A stretch of 36,816 bases of DNA from Streptomyces sp. McG3. Its GTDB lineage: Bacteria > Actinomycetota > Actinomycetes > Streptomycetales > Streptomycetaceae. The DNA lies in assembly GCF_018619185.1 (NCBI RefSeq), contig NZ_JAAXYC010000049.1, positions 1-36,816 on the forward strand, given 5' to 3'. A program made the translations under genes and the position numbers. This document shows positions 29,893-36,816 of this stretch, in pieces. The notes beneath the pieces are model-generated. The model was given only the letters and a program-made list of their open reading frames with translations. It was not told the DNA's origin and did not search any database. Within the stretch, counting starts at the first letter, position 1, and each line of letters begins with the position of its first letter.

Positions 29893-31692
29893 ATGCATCG
29901 GTACAGGTCCCACACCTGCGGCGAGCTCCGCGCCTCTGACGTCGGCACCGACGTCCGGCTGAGCGGCTGGCTGCACAATCGCCGAGACCTGGGTGGCATC
30001 CTCTTCATCGATCTGCGCGACCACTACGGTCTGGTGCAGCTCGTCGCCCGCCCCGGCACCCCCGGCAACGAGGCCCTGGCGAAGCTCACCAAGGAGACCG
30101 TCGTCCGGATCGACGGCAAGGTCTCCGCGCGCGGAGCCGACAACGTCAACCCGGAGCTGCCGACCGGCGAGATCGAGATCGAGGTCACCGAGGTCGAGGT
30201 GCTCGGCGAGGCCGGCCCGCTGCCCTTCACGATCAACACCGAGGACGGCGTCAACGAGGAGCGGCGCCTGGAGTACCGCTTCCTCGACCTGCGCCGCGAG
30301 CGCATGCACCGCAACATCCTGCTGCGCTCGGCCGTGATCGCCTCCATCCGCTCCAAGATGGTGGCCCTCGGCTTCAACGAGATGGCGACCCCGATCCTCA
30401 CCGCGACCTCCCCCGAGGGCGCCCGTGACTTCGTCGTCCCGTCCCGGCTGAACCCCGGCAAGTTCTACGCGCTGCCGCAGGCCCCGCAGCAGTTCAAGCA
30501 GCTGCTGATGATCTCGGGCTTCGACCGCTACTTCCAGATCGCGCCCTGTTTCCGCGACGAGGACGCCCGCGCGGACCGCTCCCCGGGCGAGTTCTACCAG
30601 CTCGACGTCGAGATGTCCTTCGTCGAGCAGGAGGACGTCTTCCAGCCGATCGAGAAGCTGATGACCGAGCTCTTCACCGAGTTCGGCAACGGCCGCGAGG
30701 TCACCTCGCCGTTCCCGCGCATCCCGTTCCGCGAGTCGATGCTGAAGTACGGCAACGACAAGCCGGACCTGCGTGCCAAGCTGGAGCTCGTCGACATCTC
30801 GGACGTCTTCGCCGACTCCGGGTTCAAGGCGTTCGCCGGCAAGCACGTCCGCGCGCTGCCGGTCCCGGACACCGCGGGCCAGTCCCGGAAGTTCTTCGAC
30901 GGCCTCGGCGAGTACGCCGTCGAGCACGGCGCCAAGGGCCTTGCCTGGGTGCGCGTGGGCGAGGACGGGGCGCTGGCCGGACCGATCGCCAAGTTCCTCA
31001 CCGAGACCGACGTCAAGACGCTCACCGAGCGCCTCTCGCTGGTCCCGGGCCACGCCGTCTTCTTCGGCGCGGGCGAGTTCGACGAGGTCTCCAAGATCAT
31101 GTCGGCCGTCCGGGTCGAGGCCGCCAAGCGCGCCGGCCACTTCGAGGAGGGCGTCTTCCGGTTCTGCTGGATCGTCGACTTCCCGATGTACGAGAAGGAC
31201 GAGGAGACCGGCAAGATCGACTTCTCGCACAACCCCTTCTCGATGCCCCAGGGCGGCCTCGCCGACCTGGAGGAGAAGGACCCGCTCTCCATCCTCGCCT
31301 GGCAGTACGACATCGTCTGCAACGGCATCGAGCTGTCCTCGGGCGCCATCCGTAACCACGAGCCCGAGCTGATGCTCAAGGCCTTCGAGATCGCCGGTTA
31401 CGACCGCGAGACCGTCGAGCACGAGTTCGCGGGCATGCTCCGCGCGTTCCGTCTCGGCGCCCCGCCGCACGGTGGCATCGCCCCGGGCGTCGACCGCATC
31501 GTGATGCTGCTCGCCGACGAGCCCAACATCCGGGAGACGATCGCCTTCCCGCTCAACGGCAACGCCCAGGACCTGATGATGGGCGCCCCGACCGAGCTGG
31601 ACGAGACCCGCCTGCGCGAGCTGAACATCCAGCTGCGCAAGCCGGTCGCCGCGAAGGGCGCGGGCGCGTCGGAGAAGGCCACGGAGAAGTAG
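29893..31692 (+). CDS. aspS: aspartyl-tRNA synthetase
   Basis: 599 residues, bacterial-type class II AspRS. N-terminal OB anticodon-binding domain (about 1-105, [20 protein letters not shown]), motif 2 ([20 protein letters not shown]), the bacterial insertion (about 285-415) and motif 3 ([15 protein letters not shown]). It charges tRNA-Asp. In non-discriminating enzymes the residue after RRD is His (RRDHGG); here it is Leu33 (RRDLGG), as in discriminating E. coli AspRS. The ATG at 29893 has only a weak purine-rich stretch upstream. The ending [12 protein letters not shown] is a lysine-rich tail beyond the usual C-terminus. Its terminator overlaps parS. Confidence 0.96.
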   Translation: MHRYRSHTCGELRASDVGTDVRLSGWLHNRRDLGGILFIDLRDHYGLVQLVARPGTPGNEALAKLTKETVVRIDGKVSARGADNVNPELPTGEIEIEVTEVEVLGEAGPLPFTINTEDGVNEERRLEYRFLDLRRERMHRNILLRSAVIASIRSKMVALGFNEMATPILTATSPEGARDFVVPSRLNPGKFYALPQAPQQFKQLLMISGFDRYFQIAPCFRDEDARADRSPGEFYQLDVEMSFVEQEDVFQPIEKLMTELFTEFGNGREVTSPFPRIPFRESMLKYGNDKPDLRAKLELVDISDVFADSGFKAFAGKHVRALPVPDTAGQSRKFFDGLGEYAVEHGAKGLAWVRVGEDGALAGPIAKFLTETDVKTLTERLSLVPGHAVFFGAGEFDEVSKIMSAVRVEAAKRAGHFEEGVFRFCWIVDFPMYEKDEETGKIDFSHNPFSMPQGGLADLEEKDPLSILAWQYDIVCNGIELSSGAIRNHEPELMLKAFEIAGYDRETVEHEFAGMLRAFRLGAPPHGGIAPGVDRIVMLLADEPNIRETIAFPLNGNAQDLMMGAPTELDETRLRELNIQLRKPVAAKGAGASEKATEK

Positions 31693-31733
31693 TTCCGGAG
31701 AAGCAGCCCTCGCGGCTCCTCCCGCTCCGCGGA

Positions 31734-31749
31734 TGTTTCACGTGAAACA
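31734..31749. other. parS centromere site (ParB binding), perfect 16 of 16
   Basis: TGTTTCACGTGAAACA is the exact parS consensus, about 40 bases after the aspS stop. Its right half (31744-31749) is also the foot of the aspS terminator stem. The other parS in this window is 14.4 kb away. Confidence 0.95.
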
Positions 31750-31779
31750 GCCCCCGATCACCCGATCGGGGGCTGTTTC
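31744..31779 (+). terminator. aspS terminator overlapping parS
   Basis: A perfect 16-bp stem (31744-31759 with 31764-31779), loop ACCC, followed by GTT. The left foot GAAACA is shared with parS, so the right foot TGTTTC duplicates the parS left half. Confidence 0.9.
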
Positions 31780-31961
31780 GTTGCGTGCGGCGGAGAGCCG
31801 ATGACGACAGGGCTACGCGGTCAGGGCGACGCGGTACAGCCGGATGGCCCCGGATCGGGTTCGGCCGGGCCGGGCCCGGCAAAGACTGGCACCGAGGCAC
31901 CCCTATCGCACCGCGTGCCGTCCGGCCACGCCGCCCGCCGTCATCCGAGGAGCCCGCCACC

Positions 31962-32753
31962 GTGTCCGTCCCGCGCCGCCCGCCGGCCCTGCTCGCCGCA
32001 CCGCTCCTCGTCCTGGCCCTGCTGCTCACTGGCTGCGCCTCCGACGCCGCTCCCGCGAAGGCTCCCGTGGGAGCTCCGGGGCTGGGCGCCGCGGGCCCGG
32101 AGTCCGACGCCGCCTCCGTACGCCGGGCATCGCCGAGCCCGGACCCCACGCCGAGCCCCGCCGGGATCCCCGGCCTGGGACCGGAGACCCTGGCCCAGGT
32201 CCCCGCCGAGGCCCGGCAGGTGTTCGTCGTGACCGGCGAGGAGACCGACTCCCACCAGTCCGGCGCGGTCCTGTACAGCCGCGAGGACGCGGCGGAGAGC
32301 TGGCAGCCGATCCTGGGGCCCTGGCCGGCGCACAACGGCATGGAGGGGTGGACGGACCACCATGTGGCGGGCGACCTGAGGTCCCCCACCGGCGTCTACC
32401 CGCTCACCGACGCGGGCGGCCGGCTCCCCGACCCGGGAGCGCTGCTGCCGTACGACGAGCACCCCCGGTTCGCGGTGGACGGCGAGGGCTTCTTCGGCGA
32501 GCCGCTGGAGGGCTCCTTCGACTACGTCGTCGCGATCAACTACAACCGCACGGCGGGCGTCAGCCCTCTGGACCGCACCCGCCCGCTCGGCCTCGGACGC
32601 GGCGGCGGCATCTGGGTCCACGTCGACCACGGCGGCCCCACCCAGGGCTGCGTCTCCGTGCCCGAGGAACACATGGAGGAACTCCTGCGCACCCTGGACC
32701 CGGCCATGAACCCGGTGATCGTGATGGGGGACGCGGCGACGCTGGGGCGGTGA
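31962..32753 (+). CDS. L,D-transpeptidase (YkuD)-like lipoprotein
   Basis: 263 residues. A lipoprotein signal (MSVPRRPPALLAAP, hydrophobic run, lipobox LTGC with Cys25) is followed by a Pro/Ser/Ala-rich spacer (about 26-75) and a domain in which RSPTGVYPLTDAGG and GIWVHVDHGGPTQGCVSVP (His220, His223, Cys230) match the YkuD pattern HxxH/SHGC. The active Cys sits in TQGC rather than the usual SHGC, and the family is remote, so catalytic activity should be tested. It would act on the outer face of the membrane on peptidoglycan. GTG at 31962 has GAGGAG 9 bases upstream. The 31780-31961 spacer holds no further gene that I can see. Confidence 0.78.
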   Translation: MSVPRRPPALLAAPLLVLALLLTGCASDAAPAKAPVGAPGLGAAGPESDAASVRRASPSPDPTPSPAGIPGLGPETLAQVPAEARQVFVVTGEETDSHQSGAVLYSREDAAESWQPILGPWPAHNGMEGWTDHHVAGDLRSPTGVYPLTDAGGRLPDPGALLPYDEHPRFAVDGEGFFGEPLEGSFDYVVAINYNRTAGVSPLDRTRPLGLGRGGGIWVHVDHGGPTQGCVSVPEEHMEELLRTLDPAMNPVIVMGDAATLGR

Positions 32754-32842
32754 TCGGGCGTACGGGCGGGGGCCCTTGCCCGTACGCTGAGAATGTTCCC
32801 CGGTACAAGTGACCCGGTGGCCCGGTGCAGGAGGAGGTCGTT

Positions 32843-33424
32843 GTGAGCGTGGTCGAGGACCGCGTCCTGACGCAGGACGTCTTCGAAGAGCTGGCCCGTA
32901 GCGCCATACGCGCGGAGGAGGCACTGCGACTGGAGTTCGTGAACGGGAAACTGGGGGTCAAGGCTGTGCCGGACGGGGACCACGGGCGGATCATCGCCTG
33001 GCTGACGCAGATCTGTATGCAGTCGGATCCGAGCCGCTGGCTCTTCGGCGAACAAGGCCTTCGTATCGAGTCCTACCGCAAGGGCAACGCCCGTCCCGAT
33101 GCGAGCCTGGCTCCCATCGATGCCTTCGTCGGCCAGGGCGAATGGGCCAGCCCCGACGACGTCCTCATGGTCGTCGAGGTCACCTCGTACGACGAGGACA
33201 CCGACCGCCGCGACCGCGTCGAGAAGCCGCGCGCGTACGCCGAGACCGGTATCCCCGTCTATCTGTTGATCGACCGGGACAGCTGTGAGGTGAAGGTCCA
33301 CTCGGGACCCGACGGCGTCCGCTACGAGCAGGTCGTCACCGTGCCGTACGGCAAGACCGTCACCCTCCCCGACCCGGTCGGGATCGAGCTGGCCACCGAA
33401 CCGCTCAAGAGCTGGGTGCGCTGA
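32843..33424 (+). CDS. Uma2-family (DUF820) PD-(D/E)XK nuclease-like protein
   Basis: 193 residues of the same superfamily as the gene at 21548 but a different subgroup. Segments: LRLEFVNGKLGVKAVPDGDH, an NARPDASLAP strand, the catalytic strand DDVLMVVEVTSYDEDTDRRD with downstream RVEKPRAY, then ETGIPVYLLIDRDSCEVKVH. GTG at 32843 is chosen because the strong AGGAGGAGG lies 5 bases upstream; an in-frame GTG at 32825 precedes that motif. Function unproven. It faces metG across a shared terminator. Confidence 0.9.
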   Translation: MSVVEDRVLTQDVFEELARSAIRAEEALRLEFVNGKLGVKAVPDGDHGRIIAWLTQICMQSDPSRWLFGEQGLRIESYRKGNARPDASLAPIDAFVGQGEWASPDDVLMVVEVTSYDEDTDRRDRVEKPRAYAETGIPVYLLIDRDSCEVKVHSGPDGVRYEQVVTVPYGKTVTLPDPVGIELATEPLKSWVR

Positions 33425-33439
33425 CCCGGAGCCGGAACG

Positions 33440-33480
33440 CGATGAGCCCGGGACCGCTGTTCACGGTCCCGGGCTCATCG
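33440..33480. terminator. bidirectional terminator between the Uma2 and metG genes
   Basis: A perfect 17-bp stem (33440-33456 with 33464-33480) and a 7-base loop, between two converging stop codons (33422 and 33497). Confidence 0.92.
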
Positions 33481-33494
33481 TGCGTACGGAGGCG

Positions 33495-35108
33495 TTACGC
33501 CGGCTTCTCCTCCAGGCGCGGGAACAGCACCGCGCCCTTCGTCACCGTCGCGCCCCCGGGCAGTACGCCCCAGGCGCCCGCGTCCTGGACCTTCTGGTCG
33601 GCCAGCGCGCCCAGGGACTCCTCGGCGCCCAGGGACTCCCAGAGCTGCTGCGAGGTCTCCGGCATCACCGGGTTGAGCAGGACCGCGACCCCGCGCAGGG
33701 ACTCGGCGGCCGTGTACAGGACGGTCGCCAGGCGGGCCTGGCCCTCCGGGCTGGTGTCCTTGGCCACCTTCCACGGCTCCTGCTCCGTGATGTAGCCGTT
33801 GACCTGCTTCACGAAGTCGAAGACCGCCAGGATGCCGGACTGGAAGTCCAGCTCCTCACCGATCTTCCGGTCGGCGGTCGCCACGGCCTTCGCCAGGCCC
33901 TCCCGCACGGCCAGCTCGGCGTCACCGACGGCCGTCGCCTCCGGCAGCGCACCGCCGAAGTACTTGCCGACCATCGCCGCGACCCGCGAGGCGAGGTTGC
34001 CGTAGTCGTTGGCCAGCTCGGAGGTGTAGCGGGCGGTGAAGTCCTCCCACGAGAACGACCCGTCGCTGCCGTACGCGATGGCCCGCAGGAAGTACCAGCG
34101 GTACGCGTCCACGCCGAAGTGCGAGGTCAGGTCCTGCGGCTTGATGCCGGTCAGGTTGGACTTGGACATCTTCTCGCCGCCGACCATCAGCCAGCCGTTG
34201 GCGACGACCTTGCCGGGCAGCGGCAGACCCTGCGCCATCAGCATCGCGGGCCAGATCACCGAGTGGAAGCGGAGGATGTCCTTGCCGATCAGGTGGACGT
34301 TCGCCGGGAACGTACCGTCGAACTTCTCCTGGTTGGCGCCGTATCCCACGGCCGTCGCGTAGTTGAGGAGCGCGTCGATCCAGACGTAGATGACGTGCTT
34401 GTCGTCCCACGGCACCGGGACGCCCCAGTCGAACGTCGAGCGCGAGATCGACAGGTCCTGGAGCCCCTGCTCGACGAAGTTCACGACCTCGTTGCGCGCC
34501 GACTCGGGCTGGATGAAACCGGGGTTCGCCGCGTAGAACTCCAGCAGCTTCGGGCCGTACTCGCTCAGCTTGAAGAAGTAGTTCTCCTCCTTGAGGAGCT
34601 CCACCGGCTTCTTGTGGATCGGGCAGAGCTTCTGCCCGGCGAACTCGCCCTCGCCGTCGATCAGATCGCCGGGGAGCTTGTACTCCTCGCAGCCCACGCA
34701 GTACGGGCCCTCGTAACCGCCCTTGTAGATCTCGCCCTTGTCGTACAGGTCCTGCACGAACTCCTGCACACGGTCGGTGTGCCGCTTCTCCGTCGTCCGG
34801 ATGAAGTCGTCGTTGGCGATGTTCAGATGCTCCCAGAGGGGCTTCCACGCCTCCTCGACGAGCTTGTCGCACCAGGCCTGCGGCGTGACGTTGTTCGCCT
34901 CGGCCGTGCGCATGATCTTCTGACCGTGCTCGTCCGTGCCGGTGAGGTACCACACCTTCTCGCCGCGCTGGCGATGCCAGCGCGTGAGCACGTCGCCTGC
35001 GACGGTCGTGTAGGCGTGGCCCAGGTGAGGAGCGTCGTTGACGTAGTAGATGGGGGTCGAGACGTAGTACGCCGTCGCCCCCTGCTTCTCGGATCCAGTG
35101 GCCGCCAT
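33495..35108 (-). CDS. metG: methionyl-tRNA synthetase
   Basis: 537 residues, class I MetRS. HIGH motif as PHLGH (27-31), zinc knuckle residues Cys137, Cys140, Cys162 and His165 (CVGC ... CPIH), KMSKS at 313-317. The catalytic Rossmann core is followed by an alpha-helical anticodon domain; the C-terminal tRNA-binding (EMAP-like) domain of E. coli MetRS is absent, as is usual in actinobacteria. It charges initiator and elongator tRNA-Met. ATG at 35108 (MAATGSEKQG) has AGGA 9 bases upstream; an earlier ATG at 35141 gives an implausible MDLDLAVRIST extension. Divergent from the two-component pair. Confidence 0.96.
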   Translation of the reverse strand: MAATGSEKQGATAYYVSTPIYYVNDAPHLGHAYTTVAGDVLTRWHRQRGEKVWYLTGTDEHGQKIMRTAEANNVTPQAWCDKLVEEAWKPLWEHLNIANDDFIRTTEKRHTDRVQEFVQDLYDKGEIYKGGYEGPYCVGCEEYKLPGDLIDGEGEFAGQKLCPIHKKPVELLKEENYFFKLSEYGPKLLEFYAANPGFIQPESARNEVVNFVEQGLQDLSISRSTFDWGVPVPWDDKHVIYVWIDALLNYATAVGYGANQEKFDGTFPANVHLIGKDILRFHSVIWPAMLMAQGLPLPGKVVANGWLMVGGEKMSKSNLTGIKPQDLTSHFGVDAYRWYFLRAIAYGSDGSFSWEDFTARYTSELANDYGNLASRVAAMVGKYFGGALPEATAVGDAELAVREGLAKAVATADRKIGEELDFQSGILAVFDFVKQVNGYITEQEPWKVAKDTSPEGQARLATVLYTAAESLRGVAVLLNPVMPETSQQLWESLGAEESLGALADQKVQDAGAWGVLPGGATVTKGAVLFPRLEEKPA

Positions 35109-35290
35109 GGTCGAAATCCTAACGGCCAGATCAAGATCCACTCACATCGATAAACGGGGGACCCCGTGCGGGCGGAGCGGCGGCCTCCGGTGGAGAGCTT
35201 TGCGAAACATCCGTTGCCGTAATGGTTCCCGTAGGAAAGTCGCATCCTGGGAGGGAGCGGACAAGCGTGCACGAGGCAGGGGACATCACC

Positions 35291-35944
35291 ATGCGGGTAC
35301 TGGTCGCCGAGGACGAGGAGATCCTCGCGGAACTGGTCGCCACCGGACTGCGCCGGGCCGGCTTCGCCGTCGACACGGTGTACAGCGGGGACGCGGCCCT
35401 CGCCTACCTCGGCCTGCACGACTACGACGTCGTCGTGCTCGACCGCGACCTCCCCCGGGTGCACGGCGACGACGTGGCCCGCCGGCTGGTCGCCTCCGGC
35501 TCCCGCACCCGGATCCTGATGCTCACCGCCTCCGGCACCATGGAGGACCGGGTCGCCGGGCTCGATCTGGGGGCCGACGACTACGTGGCCAAGCCGTTCG
35601 AGTTCCCCGAGCTGGTCTCCCGGGTGCGCGCCCTGCGCCGGCGCAGCGCCAGACCCGTACCGCCCCAGCTGGAGCGCCACGGCATCCGGCTCGACACCGT
35701 ACGGCGCTCCGCGCTCCGCGACGGCCGGGATCTGGACCTCTCGCCGAAGGAGTTCACCGTGCTGCAACTGCTCCTGGAGGCCGACGGCGGCACCGTCAGC
35801 GCGGAAGAGCTGCTGGAGCGGGCCTGGGACGCCAACGCCGACCCGTTCACGGGCGCCGTACGCGTCTGTATGAGCAAGCTCCGCGCCAAGCTCGGCGAGC
35901 CCGCGCTGATCCGCACCGTGCAGGGCGTCGGGTACGCCCTGTGA
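35291..35944 (+). CDS. OmpR/PhoB-family response regulator
   Basis: 217 residues. Receiver domain 1-115 with acidic pocket Glu8-Asp9, phosphoacceptor Asp51 (VVVLDRDLP), LMLTAS and DYVAKPFE. Winged-helix output domain at about 125-217 (LDLSPKEFTVLQLLLEADGG ... VRVCMSKLRAKLG ... VQGVGYAL). ATG at 35291 has AGGGG 8 bases upstream and gives the normal N-terminus; GTG 35267, preceded by AGGGAG 9 bases upstream, is also possible. Its stop overlaps the start of the kinase gene (GTGA). It resembles the CseB/CutR type, but the target genes cannot be inferred. Confidence 0.93.
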   Translation: MRVLVAEDEEILAELVATGLRRAGFAVDTVYSGDAALAYLGLHDYDVVVLDRDLPRVHGDDVARRLVASGSRTRILMLTASGTMEDRVAGLDLGADDYVAKPFEFPELVSRVRALRRRSARPVPPQLERHGIRLDTVRRSALRDGRDLDLSPKEFTVLQLLLEADGGTVSAEELLERAWDANADPFTGAVRVCMSKLRAKLGEPALIRTVQGVGYAL

Positions 35945-36816
35945 AGCGGCCGTCCCTGCGGCGGCTGGTGGACGCCTCGAAGCTGCCGCACTCGACGATC
36001 CGGACCCGGATCGCCCTGGTGTACGGCGGTGTCTTCCTGGTGCTCGGCACCGCCCTGCTGGCCACCGTCAACCTGGCCTCCCGCGCCGGTACGGAGACCG
36101 AGGCGCGGTCCATCGCCTCGTCCGCCGCCGTCGCCCAGCCCGGCTACGCGGTGAACGGTCCGCTGATCTCCCGCCGGCACCTGGGGCCGCCCACCGTCTA
36201 CGACCTCACCGACAACGTCAGCAACGCGGCGGGGCAACAGCTCCTGTACTGGTCGATCGCCGCCCTGCTCGTGATGACGGGCTGCGCGGTCGCGGTGGGC
36301 TGGTGGACCGCCGGGCGGGTGCTGCGCCCCGTCCACGACATGACCGAGAAGGCCCGCCGGCTCTCCGCGCACACCCTGCACGAGCGCATGGCGCCCACCG
36401 GGCCCGACGACGAGCTCAAGGAACTGGGCGAGACGCTGGACGCGCTGCTGGCCCGGCTGGAGAAGGCGTTCGACAGCCAGCAGAGATTCATCGCGAACGC
36501 CTCGCACGAGCTCAGGACCCCGCTGGCCACCCAGCGCGCCGCGATCCAGATCGGCCTGGACGATCCGTCCGCCGAGGACCTCGTGCGCACCCGGCAGACC
36601 CTGCTGGACACCAACCGGCGCAGCGAGCGGCTCATCGAGGGGCTGCTCGTGCTGGCCCGCAGCGAACGGGGACTGGCCGCGGACGAGCGCGAGGCGGTCC
36701 GTCTCGACCACGTGGTCAGGGAGGAGGCGGCCCGCCGTCCGGCGGTACGGGGCGTGAGCGGTGGTCCGGAGGGCCGGGGAGCGGAGCGCGGTGGTCCGGA
36801 GGGCCGGGGGCCGGGC
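35941..36816 (+). CDS. sensor histidine kinase, cut by right window edge
   Basis: 292 residues visible from GTG at 35941, which overlaps the response-regulator stop. First helix at about 23-45 (RIALVYGGVFLVLGTALLAT), an exported sensor loop of about 55 residues, second helix at about 103-125, HAMP (ARRLSAHTLHERMAPTGPDD), and HisKA with the phosphorylated His in FIANASHELRTPLATQ. The ATPase domain should follow, but just before the edge the sequence turns into a Gly/Pro/Arg repeat (GGPEGRG twice, period 10 residues), which is unusual at this position. The frame stays open to the edge. The partner is the upstream OmpR-type regulator. Confidence 0.9.
   Translation, partial: MKRPSLRRLVDASKLPHSTIRTRIALVYGGVFLVLGTALLATVNLASRAGTETEARSIASSAAVAQPGYAVNGPLISRRHLGPPTVYDLTDNVSNAAGQQLLYWSIAALLVMTGCAVAVGWWTAGRVLRPVHDMTEKARRLSAHTLHERMAPTGPDDELKELGETLDALLARLEKAFDSQQRFIANASHELRTPLATQRAAIQIGLDDPSAEDLVRTRQTLLDTNRRSERLIEGLLVLARSERGLAADEREAVRLDHVVREEAARRPAVRGVSGGPEGRGAERGGPEGRGPG
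36759..36809 (+). repeat. 30-bp-period direct repeat at the right edge
   Basis: A 21-base unit at 36759-36779 recurs exactly at 36789-36809, encoding GGPEGRG twice. It lies between the HisKA and expected ATPase domains of the histidine kinase. Confidence 0.9.

Noticed and set aside
28627..31470. 947-codon open frame on the minus strand across aspS and the phosphatase
   Set aside because: It is mostly antisense to aspS and out of frame with the phosphatase; composition is low-complexity Ala/Gly/Arg/Val.
29893..31692. T-box or other riboswitch upstream of aspS
   Set aside because: Only about 165 bases separate the divergent genes, with no stem I-like specifier structure or T-box sequence visible.

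Overview
This 36.8-kb window is actinobacterial, almost certainly Streptomyces. It has very high G+C, dense GTG starts, short TGATG and GTGA overlaps, perfect GC-rich terminator hairpins, and gene content typical of that genus (PASTA kinases, branched-chain dehydrogenase operon, SpoIIE-type phosphatase, mycothiol-dependent enzyme, K15-type DD-transpeptidase). From memory, the gene order resembles the S. coelicolor SCO3790-SCO3822 core region in inverted orientation. Two ParB-binding parS sites fit that position, because Streptomyces parS sites cluster around oriC. I see no tRNA, rRNA, CRISPR array, insertion sequence or prophage.

Layout. 1-4113: the start of an Ala/Pro/Ser/Thr-rich secreted protein that runs off the left edge, then two divergent membrane Ser/Thr kinases with a repeated motif between them. 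4189-6589: a phosphotransferase, an FMN-barrel protein and an orphan NarL-type response regulator. 6937-10555: bkdA-bkdB-bkdC (E1 alpha, E1 beta, E2), which supplies branched acyl-CoA starters for fatty acids and polyketides. 10602-10768: two head-to-head gene tails, apparently the ends of a deleted ATPase/DUF397 regulatory cassette. 10844-12837: a K15-type DD-transpeptidase and a metal operon (CmtR-type sensor plus a cation transporter with Cys in its predicted metal site). 12981-14971: GntR regulator and MFS transporter, overlapping. 15063-17900: mycothiol-type DinB protein, nitrilase-family amidohydrolase, small membrane proteins, a LURP-one-like protein and the first parS. 17965-22162: thioredoxin-NHL protein, DUF6458 protein, M18 aminopeptidase, Uma2 protein. 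22284-27425: acyl-CoA dehydrogenase, SseB-like protein, pirin, AI-2E-type permease, DUF5708 protein. 27603-31692: PAS-GAF-PP2C-ATPase phosphatase and aspS, followed by the second parS, which overlaps the aspS terminator. 31962-36816: L,D-transpeptidase-like lipoprotein, second Uma2 protein, metG, and an OmpR/histidine kinase pair cut by the right edge.

Most of this is conserved housekeeping chromosome and I do not see a large novel system. The items most worth a second look are the collapsed regulatory cassette, the soft-metal CmtR/transporter pair with its operator, the parS/terminator overlap, the operator-like repeats between the twin kinases, a 23-bp hairpin that contains a stop codon, and repeats at both window edges that suggest contig ends.
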